DNA of 64,000 nt from Paraburkholderia caribensis (GCF_002902945.1 NZ_CP026102.1:930001-994000), one strand, 5' to 3'. Counted from the first letter of the stretch, positions 18,111 through 26,197 are shown. The notes: a model not told the origin generated them from the sequence alone. A program made the numbers and translations.

Positions 18111-18965
18111 TTAAGCGCGGCTCAGACGCTTGGACAGATCGGCGACGAGAATCGCCATGCGTGCGGGCTTCTCGTAACAGGCCACGTCGTAGTTGCGCAC
18201 GATATCGCTGATTTCCGACTCGCTCGCCTTGCCCGTCAGCAGTTCGCCCGTCAGCACGAAGATGGGTGCATCTGGATTCTCCGACGCGCGCACGGCGCGG
18301 ATCGCTTCCGCCGACGTCTGCGGGCCGAACAGCCAGTCGATCACCACGCCGTCGAACACCTGCGTCTGCAGCGTTTCGGCGAATGCCGCGAGCCCGTAGA
18401 TCGCGATAGCCGCGAAGCCGCTGCGTTCGAGATAGTCGCGCAGATTGTCGGCGGACGCCTGATCATCGTCGACGACGGCGATCAGCGGCTTGTCGGTTTC
18501 GGCGCGGCGCGGATAGATCTCGATCTTGTGGACTTCATAGGCGTTCTGATACAGCGCGCCGTCGTGCCGCACGACACGCCACTGGTCGAGCTTCGACCAC
18601 GCGATGAATTCCGGCCGGCTGCCTGCTTCGATCGGCGCGCCGATCCACGCGGTGCACGCCAGCTCGATTCCGCCGATCGCGAACACCGCCTCCTGCGCGG
18701 TGGCGCCGACCATGCCGGGATCGAGCGATTGCGCGCCGAACAGCTGCGCCGCCGGCTCACCAAATACCTCGGCGACCTTCTTGATCTGCGAGAGCGTCCA
18801 CGGGCTGTTGCCGCGCAGCTTGCGGTGGCCCTGCGAGAAACTCAAATCGAGGATCCGGCAAAGCTCGCTGGTTTGCTGACGCTTGCCGATGCCGTGACGG
18901 CTCATCAACTCGCGCACGCGTTCGGCGACGGCGAGCGAGTCGGTTGAGGTGGCTTCGTTGGACAT
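18111..18965 (-). CDS. BetR-domain response regulator
   Basis: 284 residues from ATG 18965. The N-terminal ~70 residues match the BetR helix-turn-helix (RVRELMSRHGIGKRQQTSEL, then FSQGHRKLRGNSPWTLSQIK). The middle (about 75-150) is a linker domain of unknown role. The C-terminal half is a receiver with acidic pocket VVDDDQ, phospho-acceptor Asp in VVIDWLFGPQ, VLTGE and the Lys in CYEKPAR. DNA-binding first and receiver last is the reverse of most response regulators. Convergent with the hybrid kinase and probably its output. Confidence 0.88.
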   Translation of the reverse strand: MSNEATSTDSLAVAERVRELMSRHGIGKRQQTSELCRILDLSFSQGHRKLRGNSPWTLSQIKKVAEVFGEPAAQLFGAQSLDPGMVGATAQEAVFAIGGIELACTAWIGAPIEAGSRPEFIAWSKLDQWRVVRHDGALYQNAYEVHKIEIYPRRAETDKPLIAVVDDDQASADNLRDYLERSGFAAIAIYGLAAFAETLQTQVFDGVVIDWLFGPQTSAEAIRAVRASENPDAPIFVLTGELLTGKASESEISDIVRNYDVACYEKPARMAILVADLSKRLSRA

Positions 18966-19433
18966 GCGCGGAGTGTGTGTCGGTATAAATAGTTGTATAT
19001 GACGCGGTGTCGTGACGGCGGCGCGGTGCCGCGCGACACGCCGGCTGAGCGTGCTGCCCTCGCAGGACCGCAACTGTACCGCAAGACTTCGGGCGCGCCT
19101 GGTGTCGCGCCTTATCCGCATTGCTCGAGCTTTTTTCGATGAACCTGCCGATTCTAATGAGTTCGACCGCCTCACGCGAATGAGGCGGTGTTCGCGCTAT
19201 GCGAAGACTGTCTATTTTAGCGGTGAAGTATATGCAGATCGCATGAAATTAATCGGTAAGACTTTGGATTTTGCCTGGTTTTTGCGTCGAGTCATCAACC
19301 GTGTTGGGATTGACGCGGGCGCGGCGGTTCGCGTGATGACGGCTTTTCTGGCTGGGATTGCGGCGCGCGGGCGGGCCTGAGAAGATGCTGTCCCTCGACA
19401 CGGCCTTGGCGCCCTATCTTTCTCGCATTCCCG
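18966..19433. other. Intergenic region, 468 bases, with one doubtful small ORF
   Basis: A 45-codon frame at 19242-19379 (MKLIGKTLDFAWFLRR...) is open on the plus strand, but it lacks a convincing ribosome site and I do not call it. The region is locally AT-richer around 19190-19280 and probably holds the promoters of the flanking divergent genes. Confidence 0.35.
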
Positions 19434-20774
19434 ATGACGACCACCTATCCGCTGCACGCCAATCTGAGCCCGGCTGACACGCCGTTTCCCGATCAAGCCG
19501 ACGTCGTGATTGCGGGCGCGGGCATCATGGGGTGCGCGGCGGCGTACTACCTGGCGCGCCGGGGCGTGAAGGCGGTGGTGCTGGACAAGTCGCGCATCGC
19601 GGGGCAGCAATCGACGCGCGCGTGGGGTTTCGTGCGCCAGCAGGGCCGCGAGGCCGCCGAAGTGCCGTTGATGATGGCGGGCATGCGGATCTGGGAGCAG
19701 CTCGAACGGGAGCTGGATTTCGATCTCGAATGGCGGCAGGGCGGATGTCTGTACGTGGCGGACAAGGAGGAAGACTGGACTTCGTTCCAGCAGTGGATGG
19801 ATGTCGCGAAGCAGTACGGACTGGATACGCGGGTGCTCGACCGCGCGCAGATCGACCAGCAGGTGCGGGGCATGCAGGGCAAGGTGCTGGGCGGGCTGTA
19901 TACGCCGAGCGACGGCCAGGCCGAGCCGCGCCGCGCGGCGGCGGCTTTCGCGGCACGGGCGATCGAAGCGGGTGCGCGGTTTTTCGAGGGTTGTGGCGTG
20001 ATCGGGATAGAACGGGGCGCGGGCGCCGTGACGGGGGTCATTACCGAGCGCGGCACGATCCGCACGCGGCAGGTGATTTGCGCTGCGGGCGCGAGTAGCT
20101 GGCGGTTGCTCGATACGCTGGGTATTGTTTTGCCGCAGCAAGCCGTGCGTGGGACGTGCATGCGGACGAATCCGTTGCCGGCGATTACTGCTTCCACATT
20201 CTGGGGGCATGGGCTCGGGATTCGGCAGCGTGCGAATGGCGCGATCAATCTCGCTGACGATATGCAGGTCGATGTCGATATGACGTTTGGGCATTTTCGG
20301 GCGCTCAAGTGGTTCTTGCCCGAGCTTTGGGCGCAGCGCGAGAAGTTCAGCTTTCATCTGAATGGCGCGTTCGTGCGTGATTTGCGCGAGCGTGTGCCGG
20401 GGTTTTTGTCTGCTGACGAGCGGGTGTTGCATCCGCGCGATCCGAATCCGCAGCCGAATCGTGCGCATGCGCCGCGGGCTTTGCGGAAGCTGCGTGAGTT
20501 GTTTCCGGCTTTGAAGGATGCGCAGGTGGTTGAGTCGTGGGCTGGGTTGATCGATGTGTTGCCGGATGGGATTCCGGTGCTCGATGCTGCTTCTCAGGCG
20601 CAGGGCCTGTTGGTCGCTACCGGGTTTTGTGGGCATGGCTTCGCCATGGGGCCCATTGTTGGGCGGCTTATGGCTGAGTGGATCGTTGATGGGCAGCCTT
20701 CTATTGATCTTTCTGCGTTTCGGTTGCAGAGGTTTTTTGATGGGACGATGCAGAGGCCTCGGAGTATGTTGTGA
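19434..20774 (+). CDS. FAD-dependent amine/D-amino-acid oxidoreductase (DAO family)
   Basis: 446 residues. Glycine-oxidase/DadA-like flavoenzyme. The dinucleotide-binding motif is VVIAGAGIMGCAAAYYLARRG, followed by the FAD motif STRAWGFVRQQ and the C-terminal FAD-contacting GLLVATGFCGHGFAMGPIVG. It probably oxidises a secondary amine or D-amino acid. Codon use changes along the gene: the first half is normal GC3-rich, whereas the last third is unusually rich in G and T (many GGG, TTT, GTT, GGT codons), running into the G+T-rich spacer before the palindromic repeat. A second DAO-family gene faces it across the repeat. Confidence 0.9.
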   Translation: MTTTYPLHANLSPADTPFPDQADVVIAGAGIMGCAAAYYLARRGVKAVVLDKSRIAGQQSTRAWGFVRQQGREAAEVPLMMAGMRIWEQLERELDFDLEWRQGGCLYVADKEEDWTSFQQWMDVAKQYGLDTRVLDRAQIDQQVRGMQGKVLGGLYTPSDGQAEPRRAAAAFAARAIEAGARFFEGCGVIGIERGAGAVTGVITERGTIRTRQVICAAGASSWRLLDTLGIVLPQQAVRGTCMRTNPLPAITASTFWGHGLGIRQRANGAINLADDMQVDVDMTFGHFRALKWFLPELWAQREKFSFHLNGAFVRDLRERVPGFLSADERVLHPRDPNPQPNRAHAPRALRKLRELFPALKDAQVVESWAGLIDVLPDGIPVLDAASQAQGLLVATGFCGHGFAMGPIVGRLMAEWIVDGQPSIDLSAFRLQRFFDGTMQRPRSML

Positions 20775-20811
20775 TTTTTTTTGTTGTCTGCCGGTGGTTG
20801 GAGGGGGTTTT

Positions 20812-21500
20812 GCGCTGGCGTCCGCGATTTGACTCTGCGCTGGCATCCGCGAATTGTTAGCTCGCTTCAGGCGTTGCCCCTGTGCGGGGCGGCACCTACT
20901 TTTCTTTGCCGCCGCAAAGAAAAGTAGGCAAAAGAAAGCGGCTCACACCGCCAGCGCTAATTCTTGCCTGAGGGCCCCCAAAGGTTCTTACGCTTCACAC
21001 GGCAATCACATCATTCTTGCTCGCTGCCAACGCTCTTGCGGTGCGCCTCACCCGCTTCACGCTCCCGCGTCACGGCACGCCTTGCCGGGCAGTCCACGGC
21101 CGCCCAGGTGGCAAACTGTGTGTAGGCTTTCGCGCCATACGCGCCTCACTCCGGACCGATAGCGCACGCACCCCACCCGGTAAGAACGCCACCCTATACG
21201 ACGCGACAACCTACACACAGTTTGCCACCTGGGCGGCACATACCATTCGCTGCCGCTTGACCGGGTACGGGTATTTGAAGAAGGTGAGGCGTTCATTCGG
21301 AGCGTTGGCAACGGGCACTCACCAGGGCACTAGCGTGTGAAGGATGGGGACGTTGGGGGCCCGTGGGCAAAGGTCAAGAATTGGCGGTGTGAGCCGCTTT
21401 CTTTTGCCTACTTTTCTTTGCGGCGGCAAAGAAAAGTAGGTGCCGCCCCGCACAGGGGCGACGCCTGAAGCGCGCTAACGAATCGCGGATGCCAGCGCAA
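20812..21500. repeat. Large nested palindromic intergenic element, copy 1
   Basis: About 690 bases, symmetric about its centre and between two convergent genes. From outside in: a GCGCTGGCATCCGCG-like unit, a small GC hairpin (CGCCCC/GGGGCG), a perfect 34-base palindrome (20895-20928, repeated as its mirror at 21407-21440; 14-base arms, 6-base loop), AAAGAAAGCGGCTCACACCG, a variable arm, and an inner inverted pair (about 21100-21126 and 21210-21236, containing GGTGGCAAACTGTGTGTAGG). Reading frames inside have no plausible start or codon bias. Two more copies lie in the window. Confidence 0.93.
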
Positions 21501-21606
21501 AGGCCGAAAACACCGAACGGCGACGCGTGACGCACGCTAACAAATGGCCGCCCGGCGACCCCCGAACCGCAAACCCAGACCGCGAACGCCAGCGCAAAGG
21601 CCAAAA

Positions 21607-21737
21607 CCCAAAAACCCAAAACCCAAAAACCCAAAAACCCAAAAACCCAAAAACCCAAAAACCCAAAAACCCAAAAACCCAAAAACCCAAAAACCCAAAA
21701 ACCCAAAAACCCAAAAACCCAAAACCCAAAAACCCCG
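21607..21737. repeat. Telomere-like CCCAAAAA tandem array
   Basis: 17 CCC tracts separated by AAAAA (two spacers are AAAA), so nearly perfect 8-base units over 130 bases. The opposite strand reads TTTTTGGG, which can form G-quadruplexes. It lies just right of palindromic copy 1 and before the stop of the leftward oxidoreductase, so that gene's read-through transcript would contain the G-tracts. Frames through it translate as Lys/Pro/Asn repeats and are not genes. Confidence 0.95.
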
Positions 21738-21754
21738 CCGCGCCCAGCGGCCCC

Positions 21755-22999
21755 TCACCCAAACCGTTCCACCCGAAACGGCCTCGGATCCGCAAACGGC
21801 GTCTCGCCAGTCATCATCTCAGCGAGCAGCCGCCCAGTAACAGGCCCGAGCGTCAGCCCATGATGGTTATGCCCGAACGCGAACCACAGCCCGCGATGAC
21901 GCGGCGCCCGTCCAATCACAGGCCGCATGTCCGGTGTGCACGGCCGCATCCCGAGCCACGGCTTCTCGTCGACGCGCTCGCCCAGCCCGAACGTCGCGCG
22001 CGCGAGCGGCTCGACGCGTTCGAGCTGAATGCCCGTCGGCGGCGCGCCGCGCTCCGCGATCTCGACGCCCGTCGTCAGCCGCAGGCGATTGCCTTCCATC
22101 GGCGCGATCACATAGCCGCGTTCCGTATCGACGATGGGCACGGACAGCATCTGCCGCGACGGCCGATAGTGCATGTGATAGCCGCGCTTCGCGCGCAGCG
22201 GAATGCGATAGCCGAGCGGCTCGAACACGGTATCGGACCACGGCCCGAGCGCGAGCACGACTTCTTTCGCGCCGAGCGTGCCGTGTTGTGTCTCGACCGT
22301 CCAGGCATCGCCCGATGAACGCAAGGTCGCCGCGTCGCCGTTGACGAACGTGCCGCCGTTCGCTTCGAACAACCGCGCATAGCCCTTCACCAGTGCGCCC
22401 GGATTCAGCACACTTTTCGGGTCCTTCCAGTGAATCGCGCCGCAAATGCCTTCGCCCACGGAAGGCTCCTGCGCACGCAGCGCCGCGGCGTCGAGCACGC
22501 TCACATGCAGGCCATGCTCGCGGATCGCGTTCTCCGATGCGCTCGCTTCGCTGTCGAACGCGGCCCGCGTGCGGAAGGCCTCGATCCAGCCGCCGTCGTG
22601 CACCAGCCGGCCAACACCCGCGCGCGCAATCAGCTTGTCGTGCTCGTCGACGCAGGCGCCTATCAACGGCATCAGGTCGCGCGCGGCAGCCGCGAGCCGC
22701 TGCGGCGACGATTCCCACCAGAAGCGCGCCAGCCACCCCGCGTAAGCGGGCAGCGCCTTGTAGTCCCAGTAGAGATCGGTCGACTGGTTGCGCATATAGC
22801 GCAGCAGCGTGCCGAGCTTGCGCGGAAAGCCGTACGGCACGAGCGACGAGCGCTCGATCAGCCCCGCATTGCCGAAGCTCGTCTCCTCGCCGGGTGCGCG
22901 CCGGTCGACCAGCGCGACGCGCCGTCCGCGATCCTGCAGATGCAGCGCCGACGACACGCCGACGATACCCGCGCCCAGCACGATGACGTCGAAATCCAT
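21755..22999 (-). CDS. FAD-dependent D-amino-acid dehydrogenase-like (DadA family)
   Basis: 414 residues from ATG 22999. DadA/DAO-type flavoenzyme with the N-terminal FAD motif FDVIVLGAGIVGVSSALHLQ, ERSSLVPYGFPRK, and the C-terminal RPVIGRAPRHRGLWFAFGHN and HHGLTLGPVTGRLLAEMM. It probably dehydrogenates a D-amino or imino acid, feeding electrons to the respiratory chain. The stop lies right beside the CCCAAAAA array. Upstream is a polar amino-acid binding protein in the same direction, so uptake and oxidation of one amino acid may be linked. No permease genes accompany them. Confidence 0.88.
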   Translation of the reverse strand: MDFDVIVLGAGIVGVSSALHLQDRGRRVALVDRRAPGEETSFGNAGLIERSSLVPYGFPRKLGTLLRYMRNQSTDLYWDYKALPAYAGWLARFWWESSPQRLAAAARDLMPLIGACVDEHDKLIARAGVGRLVHDGGWIEAFRTRAAFDSEASASENAIREHGLHVSVLDAAALRAQEPSVGEGICGAIHWKDPKSVLNPGALVKGYARLFEANGGTFVNGDAATLRSSGDAWTVETQHGTLGAKEVVLALGPWSDTVFEPLGYRIPLRAKRGYHMHYRPSRQMLSVPIVDTERGYVIAPMEGNRLRLTTGVEIAERGAPPTGIQLERVEPLARATFGLGERVDEKPWLGMRPCTPDMRPVIGRAPRHRGLWFAFGHNHHGLTLGPVTGRLLAEMMTGETPFADPRPFRVERFG

Positions 23000-23118
23000 A
23001 ACGATTGAAATGAGGTTGTGTGAGGCGTCAGAAGCGCAACGAGCGCGTGTCGCCACGCGCTCGCGCATTGAATCGACCGGGCCGCTTTCGATGCTGCCCG
23101 CTTCGGCTCAGCAGCGTA

Positions 23119-23898
23119 TCACTTCGCGATGATGTCGCGCTTGAAGTACTTCTGCGACAGCGCTGTCAGCGTGCCGTCCTTCTTCAGTTCGGCGAGCGCG
23201 GCATCGACTTTCGCCTGCAGTGCCTTGTCGCCCTTGCGAAGCCCGAAGCCCGTGCCTTCGCCGAGTGTAGCCGGGTCTTTCAGCGGCTCCCCGACCATGT
23301 CGAAGCCCGCGCCCGCCGGCTTGCTCAGGAAACCGTCGTGGGCTGTCTGCGCTTCCTGCACGGCGGCGTCCAGACGTCCCGCGGCGAGGTCCGCGTACAC
23401 CTGATCCTGGTCCTGATACGACACGATCTGCACGCCCGCATTCGCCCAGTGCTTCTTCAGGAAGTCTTCCTGCGACGAGCCTTGCAGCACGCCGACGCGC
23501 TTGCCTTGCAGCGTCTTCACGTCCGGCAGCAGATTGGAGCCGCGCTTCGCGATCATCACGATGGGCACCACATAAATGGGCGGCGTGAACGCGATGCTTT
23601 CCTTGCGCTTGGCCGTGATGTTCATCGCCGAGTTGATCACGTCGAACTTGCGCGCCTGCAATGCCGGAATCAGCCCGTCGAATGCGTTCTCGACCCACAC
23701 GCATTTCACCTTCATCTTCGCGCAGACCGCGTTGCCGACCTCCACATCGAAGCCTTCGAGCTGGCCTGACGCGGTCTTGCTTTCGAACGGAGGATAGGCG
23801 GCTTCGATGCCGAAGCGCAATGTGTCGGACGATTGCGCACAGGCGGCGCCCGCCGTCATGGCAAGGACGGCGGCGGCGAAGGAGAGCTTCAGGTTCAT
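23119..23898 (-). CDS. Amino-acid ABC transporter periplasmic binding protein
   Basis: 259 residues from ATG 23898, with a signal peptide ending GAACA. Family-3 solute-binding protein: LRFGIEAAYPPFESK, GFDVEVGNAVCAKMKVKC, FDVINSAMNITAKRKES and the C-terminal LKKDGTLTALSQKYF. The KC..C pair (AVCAKMKVKC) may form a disulfide, as in LAO/HisJ-type proteins. This suggests a cationic amino acid such as ornithine, lysine, arginine or octopine. No permease or ATPase gene is adjacent. The divergent cyclodeaminase-like gene and the AGTC palindromes between them suggest joint control. Confidence 0.88.
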   Translation of the reverse strand: MNLKLSFAAAVLAMTAGAACAQSSDTLRFGIEAAYPPFESKTASGQLEGFDVEVGNAVCAKMKVKCVWVENAFDGLIPALQARKFDVINSAMNITAKRKESIAFTPPIYVVPIVMIAKRGSNLLPDVKTLQGKRVGVLQGSSQEDFLKKHWANAGVQIVSYQDQDQVYADLAAGRLDAAVQEAQTAHDGFLSKPAGAGFDMVGEPLKDPATLGEGTGFGLRKGDKALQAKVDAALAELKKDGTLTALSQKYFKRDIIAK

Positions 23899-23964
23899 GA
23901 CGGTTCCTGTCGTTGATGATCGGACCACGCGACGAGCGGCGGTACAGTTGAAATATAGACTGAA

Positions 23965-23979
23965 AGTCCAGTATGGACT
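23965..23979. promoter_or_regulatory. Palindrome AGTCCA-GTA-TGGACT, candidate operator
   Basis: Perfect inverted repeat with 6-base arms, 67 bases upstream of the binding-protein start. Further TATAGAC and TAGTCCAG half-sites lie nearby (about 23954-24000). A related palindrome sits at 24143-24159 on the side of the divergent gene, which suggests one regulator acts on both promoters. Confidence 0.6.
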
Positions 23980-24142
23980 ATAGGGAATACGATAGTCCAG
24001 TGATCAAAAATACCGTTCTGGTTGCTTCGAAGCCTTTTAAACAAACGGCGAGGGCGGCGAGAGGCATAGCGATGCGGAGCGCCTCGCGCTCGCTGCACGA
24101 GTTCAAAACGAGACTTTTTTGTCCAAATCTACGCAGTCTCAA

Positions 24143-24159
24143 GTAGACTATAAGTCTAC
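24143..24159. promoter_or_regulatory. Palindrome GTAGACT-ATA-AGTCTAC, candidate operator
   Basis: Perfect inverted repeat with 7-base arms, 71 bases upstream of the cyclodeaminase-like start. It shares the AGTC core and 3-base spacer with the palindrome at 23965-23979. The obvious candidate binder is the YheO-type regulator encoded at 25252. Inference. Confidence 0.6.
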
Positions 24160-24230
24160 ATTCCGGTCGAACGCCGACCGGAAAGGAATTGCAATTGACG
24201 CATCACGCGCAGACTGAGGAGAAGATTTCG

Positions 24231-25196
24231 ATGATGACCGCCTTGCCGCTCGCCGTTGACGAACAGGCCGTTCGTGCCGCGCTGCCCGCGCTCGACGTGC
24301 GCCGCGCGCTGACCGCGATGTTTCGCGCGCTCGCTTCCGCCGAGGCGGTGCAGCCGCCGCAAACGCTGACGCTGTTCCCGAACGGCGCCGGCGACTTCAT
24401 TACGTATCTCGGCGTGCTCGCCGACGCGAAGGTGTTCGGCGCAAAGCTGTCGCCGTACATCGTGACGGGCGGCAAGCCGGTGATCACGGCCTGGACCGCG
24501 CTGATGTCGATGGAAACCGGCCAGCCGCTGATGTGGTGCGACGCCGGTCTGCTCACCACCGAGCGCACGGCGGGCACCACGGCGCTCGCCGTCGACCAGC
24601 TTGCGCGCGCCGATGCGAAGCGGCTTGCGATCATCGGTGCGGGCGCGGTCGGGCTCGCGCATCTGCGGCATGTCGCGCCGCTGCGGGCATGGGAATCGAT
24701 CCGAGTGTATTCGCCCGATCTCGCGGCCAGCGACGCGAAGCGCGCCGCCGTCCAGGCCGCCGATGCGCGCGCCGAAGCCAGCGCGAATGTCGAAGCGTGC
24801 GTGAAGGACGCGGACGTCGTGATGCTGTGCACGTCGTCGGGCACGCCCGTGCTGCCGCGCGACGCGCTGACGAAGCCCGCGCTCGTCACGTCGATCAGCA
24901 CGAATGCCGTAAACGCGCACGAAATCGATCCGGCGTGGCTGCCGGAGATGGACGTCTACTGCGACTATCGCGCGACGACGCCCGCGAGCGCGGGTGAGAT
25001 GAAGCTCGCCGCACAGCACGGCTGGTCGCCGCAGAAAGTGAAGGGCGATCTGCCGTCGCTGCTGGCGGGCACATGCGAGAAGCCCGCGTACGCGCGGCAC
25101 GCGTTCTTCCGCTCGATCGGCCTCGGCCTCGAAGACGTCGCGATCGCCAGCGAGCTCTACCGTCATCTGACGGATCGTGGAGACCAGACACAATAG
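24231..25196 (+). CDS. Ornithine cyclodeaminase / delta1-pyrroline-2-carboxylate reductase family
   Basis: 321 residues from ATG 24231, chosen because AGGAGAAG lies six bases upstream; the frame is open further upstream but has no site. NAD(P)-binding Rossmann domain with LAIIGAGAVGLAHLRHVAPL, substrate-site residues in GDFITYLGVL and GGKPVITAWTALMSMETGQP, and TSISTNAVNAHEIDP. Members either deaminate ornithine to proline or reduce cyclic imino acids. With a DadA-like dehydrogenase and an amino-acid binding protein close by, a D-amino-acid or imino-acid route is plausible. It ends about 55 bases before the YheO-type regulator. Confidence 0.85.
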   Translation: MMTALPLAVDEQAVRAALPALDVRRALTAMFRALASAEAVQPPQTLTLFPNGAGDFITYLGVLADAKVFGAKLSPYIVTGGKPVITAWTALMSMETGQPLMWCDAGLLTTERTAGTTALAVDQLARADAKRLAIIGAGAVGLAHLRHVAPLRAWESIRVYSPDLAASDAKRAAVQAADARAEASANVEACVKDADVVMLCTSSGTPVLPRDALTKPALVTSISTNAVNAHEIDPAWLPEMDVYCDYRATTPASAGEMKLAAQHGWSPQKVKGDLPSLLAGTCEKPAYARHAFFRSIGLGLEDVAIASELYRHLTDRGDQTQ

Positions 25197-25251
25197 CTAC
25201 AATGGCGATCAGCCGCCGCTGCGGGGCGAGCGTCACAACCGCAGCGGCATC

Positions 25252-25929
25252 ATGAATACCCGCGAAGACTGCCCCTGCCCGCCGATGCGCAAGAAGAATA
25301 CGTCCCCCGTCAAGGATTTGCTGCTGACCCGCTATGCGCCCATCGCGGACGGCATCGCCGCGCTGTTCTTCCCGTATGCGGAAGTCGTGATCCACGACCT
25401 GCACGATCAGACCGTGCTGTATCTCGCGAACAATCTGTCGAAACGGGAAATCGGCGACGATTCCGCACTTGAAGAAACGGAGCATTCGGCGCGCGAGCGC
25501 GTGATCGGCCCGTACGAGAAGCTCAACTGGGACGGCCGCCGGATGCGCTGCGTGAGCAACGTGCTGTTCGACGACAGCGGCCAGCCGGCGGGCATGCTGT
25601 GCATCAATTTCAACATCGCCGTGTTCGACGACGTGCGCTCGACGCTCGATCTGTTCATCAAGGGCGCGGGTGTCGTCGCGCAGCCGGAAGAACTGTTCCG
25701 CGACGACTGGCAGGAGCGTATCAACACGTTTCTGCATGGATGGCTGCGAGAGCGGCAGATCGGTCTGAACGGGCTCACGCGCGAGCACCGGCGCGAACTC
25801 GTCGAAGCGCTCTACGCGGAAGGCGCGTTTCGCGGCAAAAGTTCGGCGAACTATGTCGCGAACGTGCTTGGCATGGGGCGTGCAACAGTCTATAAGCACC
25901 TGAAGCAGATGAAAGAGGGCGCGAGCTGA
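25252..25929 (+). CDS. YheO-type PAS/helix-turn-helix regulator
   Basis: About 225 residues from ATG 25252; a GTG at 25177 would overlap the gene before. N-terminal PAS-like YheO domain (ADGIAALFFPYAEVVIHDLH, then GMLCINFNIAVFDDVRSTLD) and a short C-terminal HTH (FRGKSSANYVANVLGMGRAT, then YKHLKQ). The family includes D-amino-acid-responsive regulators such as DauR/ArgR-like proteins. Directly downstream of the cyclodeaminase-like gene, so probably in one operon and the likely binder of the two AGTC palindromes upstream. Confidence 0.85.
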   Translation: MNTREDCPCPPMRKKNTSPVKDLLLTRYAPIADGIAALFFPYAEVVIHDLHDQTVLYLANNLSKREIGDDSALEETEHSARERVIGPYEKLNWDGRRMRCVSNVLFDDSGQPAGMLCINFNIAVFDDVRSTLDLFIKGAGVVAQPEELFRDDWQERINTFLHGWLRERQIGLNGLTREHRRELVEALYAEGAFRGKSSANYVANVLGMGRATVYKHLKQMKEGAS

Positions 25930-25989
25930 CGCGGGCGGCGACGTGCCGCGCGCTGCTTTGTCCAATCATGCATCTGTGAGGAAACGACT

Positions 25990-26187
25990 GTGACCGTACG
26001 CTATCGACACTACAAGGGCGGCATTTACGAGTTCATCTGCGAGGCGACCCTCGAATCGGACCCGAGCGTCACGATGATCGTCTATCGCGCCGACAACGGC
26101 ACCATCTGGACGCGGCCAGCGCAGGTATTCTTCGAGATGATCGAGCACGACGGGCAGACCGTGCCGCGCTTCGCACCCATCAACTAG
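25990..26187 (+). CDS. DUF1653 family small protein
   Basis: 65 residues from GTG 25990, preceded by GAGGAAA. The sequence YRHYKGGIYEFICEATLES, then IVYRADNGTIWTRPAQVFFE and VPRFAPI match the whole short DUF1653 domain, so the protein is complete. Function of the family is unknown. The stop is 10 bases from the stop of the convergent ferredoxin gene. Confidence 0.85.
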   Translation: MTVRYRHYKGGIYEFICEATLESDPSVTMIVYRADNGTIWTRPAQVFFEMIEHDGQTVPRFAPIN

Positions 26188-26197
26188 CGCTGATCCA

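Noticed and set aside
19242..19379. 45-codon plus-strand ORF MKLIGKTLDFAW...
   Set aside because: No convincing ribosome site or codon bias; mentioned only in the intergenic entry.
19212..20846. 544-codon minus-strand frame opposite the FAD oxidoreductase
   Set aside because: Low-complexity Arg/Pro/His sequence; it is a shadow of a convincing flavoenzyme.
20812..21500. Insertion sequence
   Set aside because: No transposase frame, no target duplication obvious; the internal symmetry is that of a palindrome, not of terminal repeats around a gene.
21607..21737. CRISPR array
   Set aside because: Units are 8 bases with no spacers and no cas genes nearby; it is a simple tandem repeat.
21527..22318. 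Lys/Pro/Asn-repeat protein across the CCCAAAAA array
   Set aside because: Translation of the tandem array plus a shadow of the DadA-like gene; no ribosome site.
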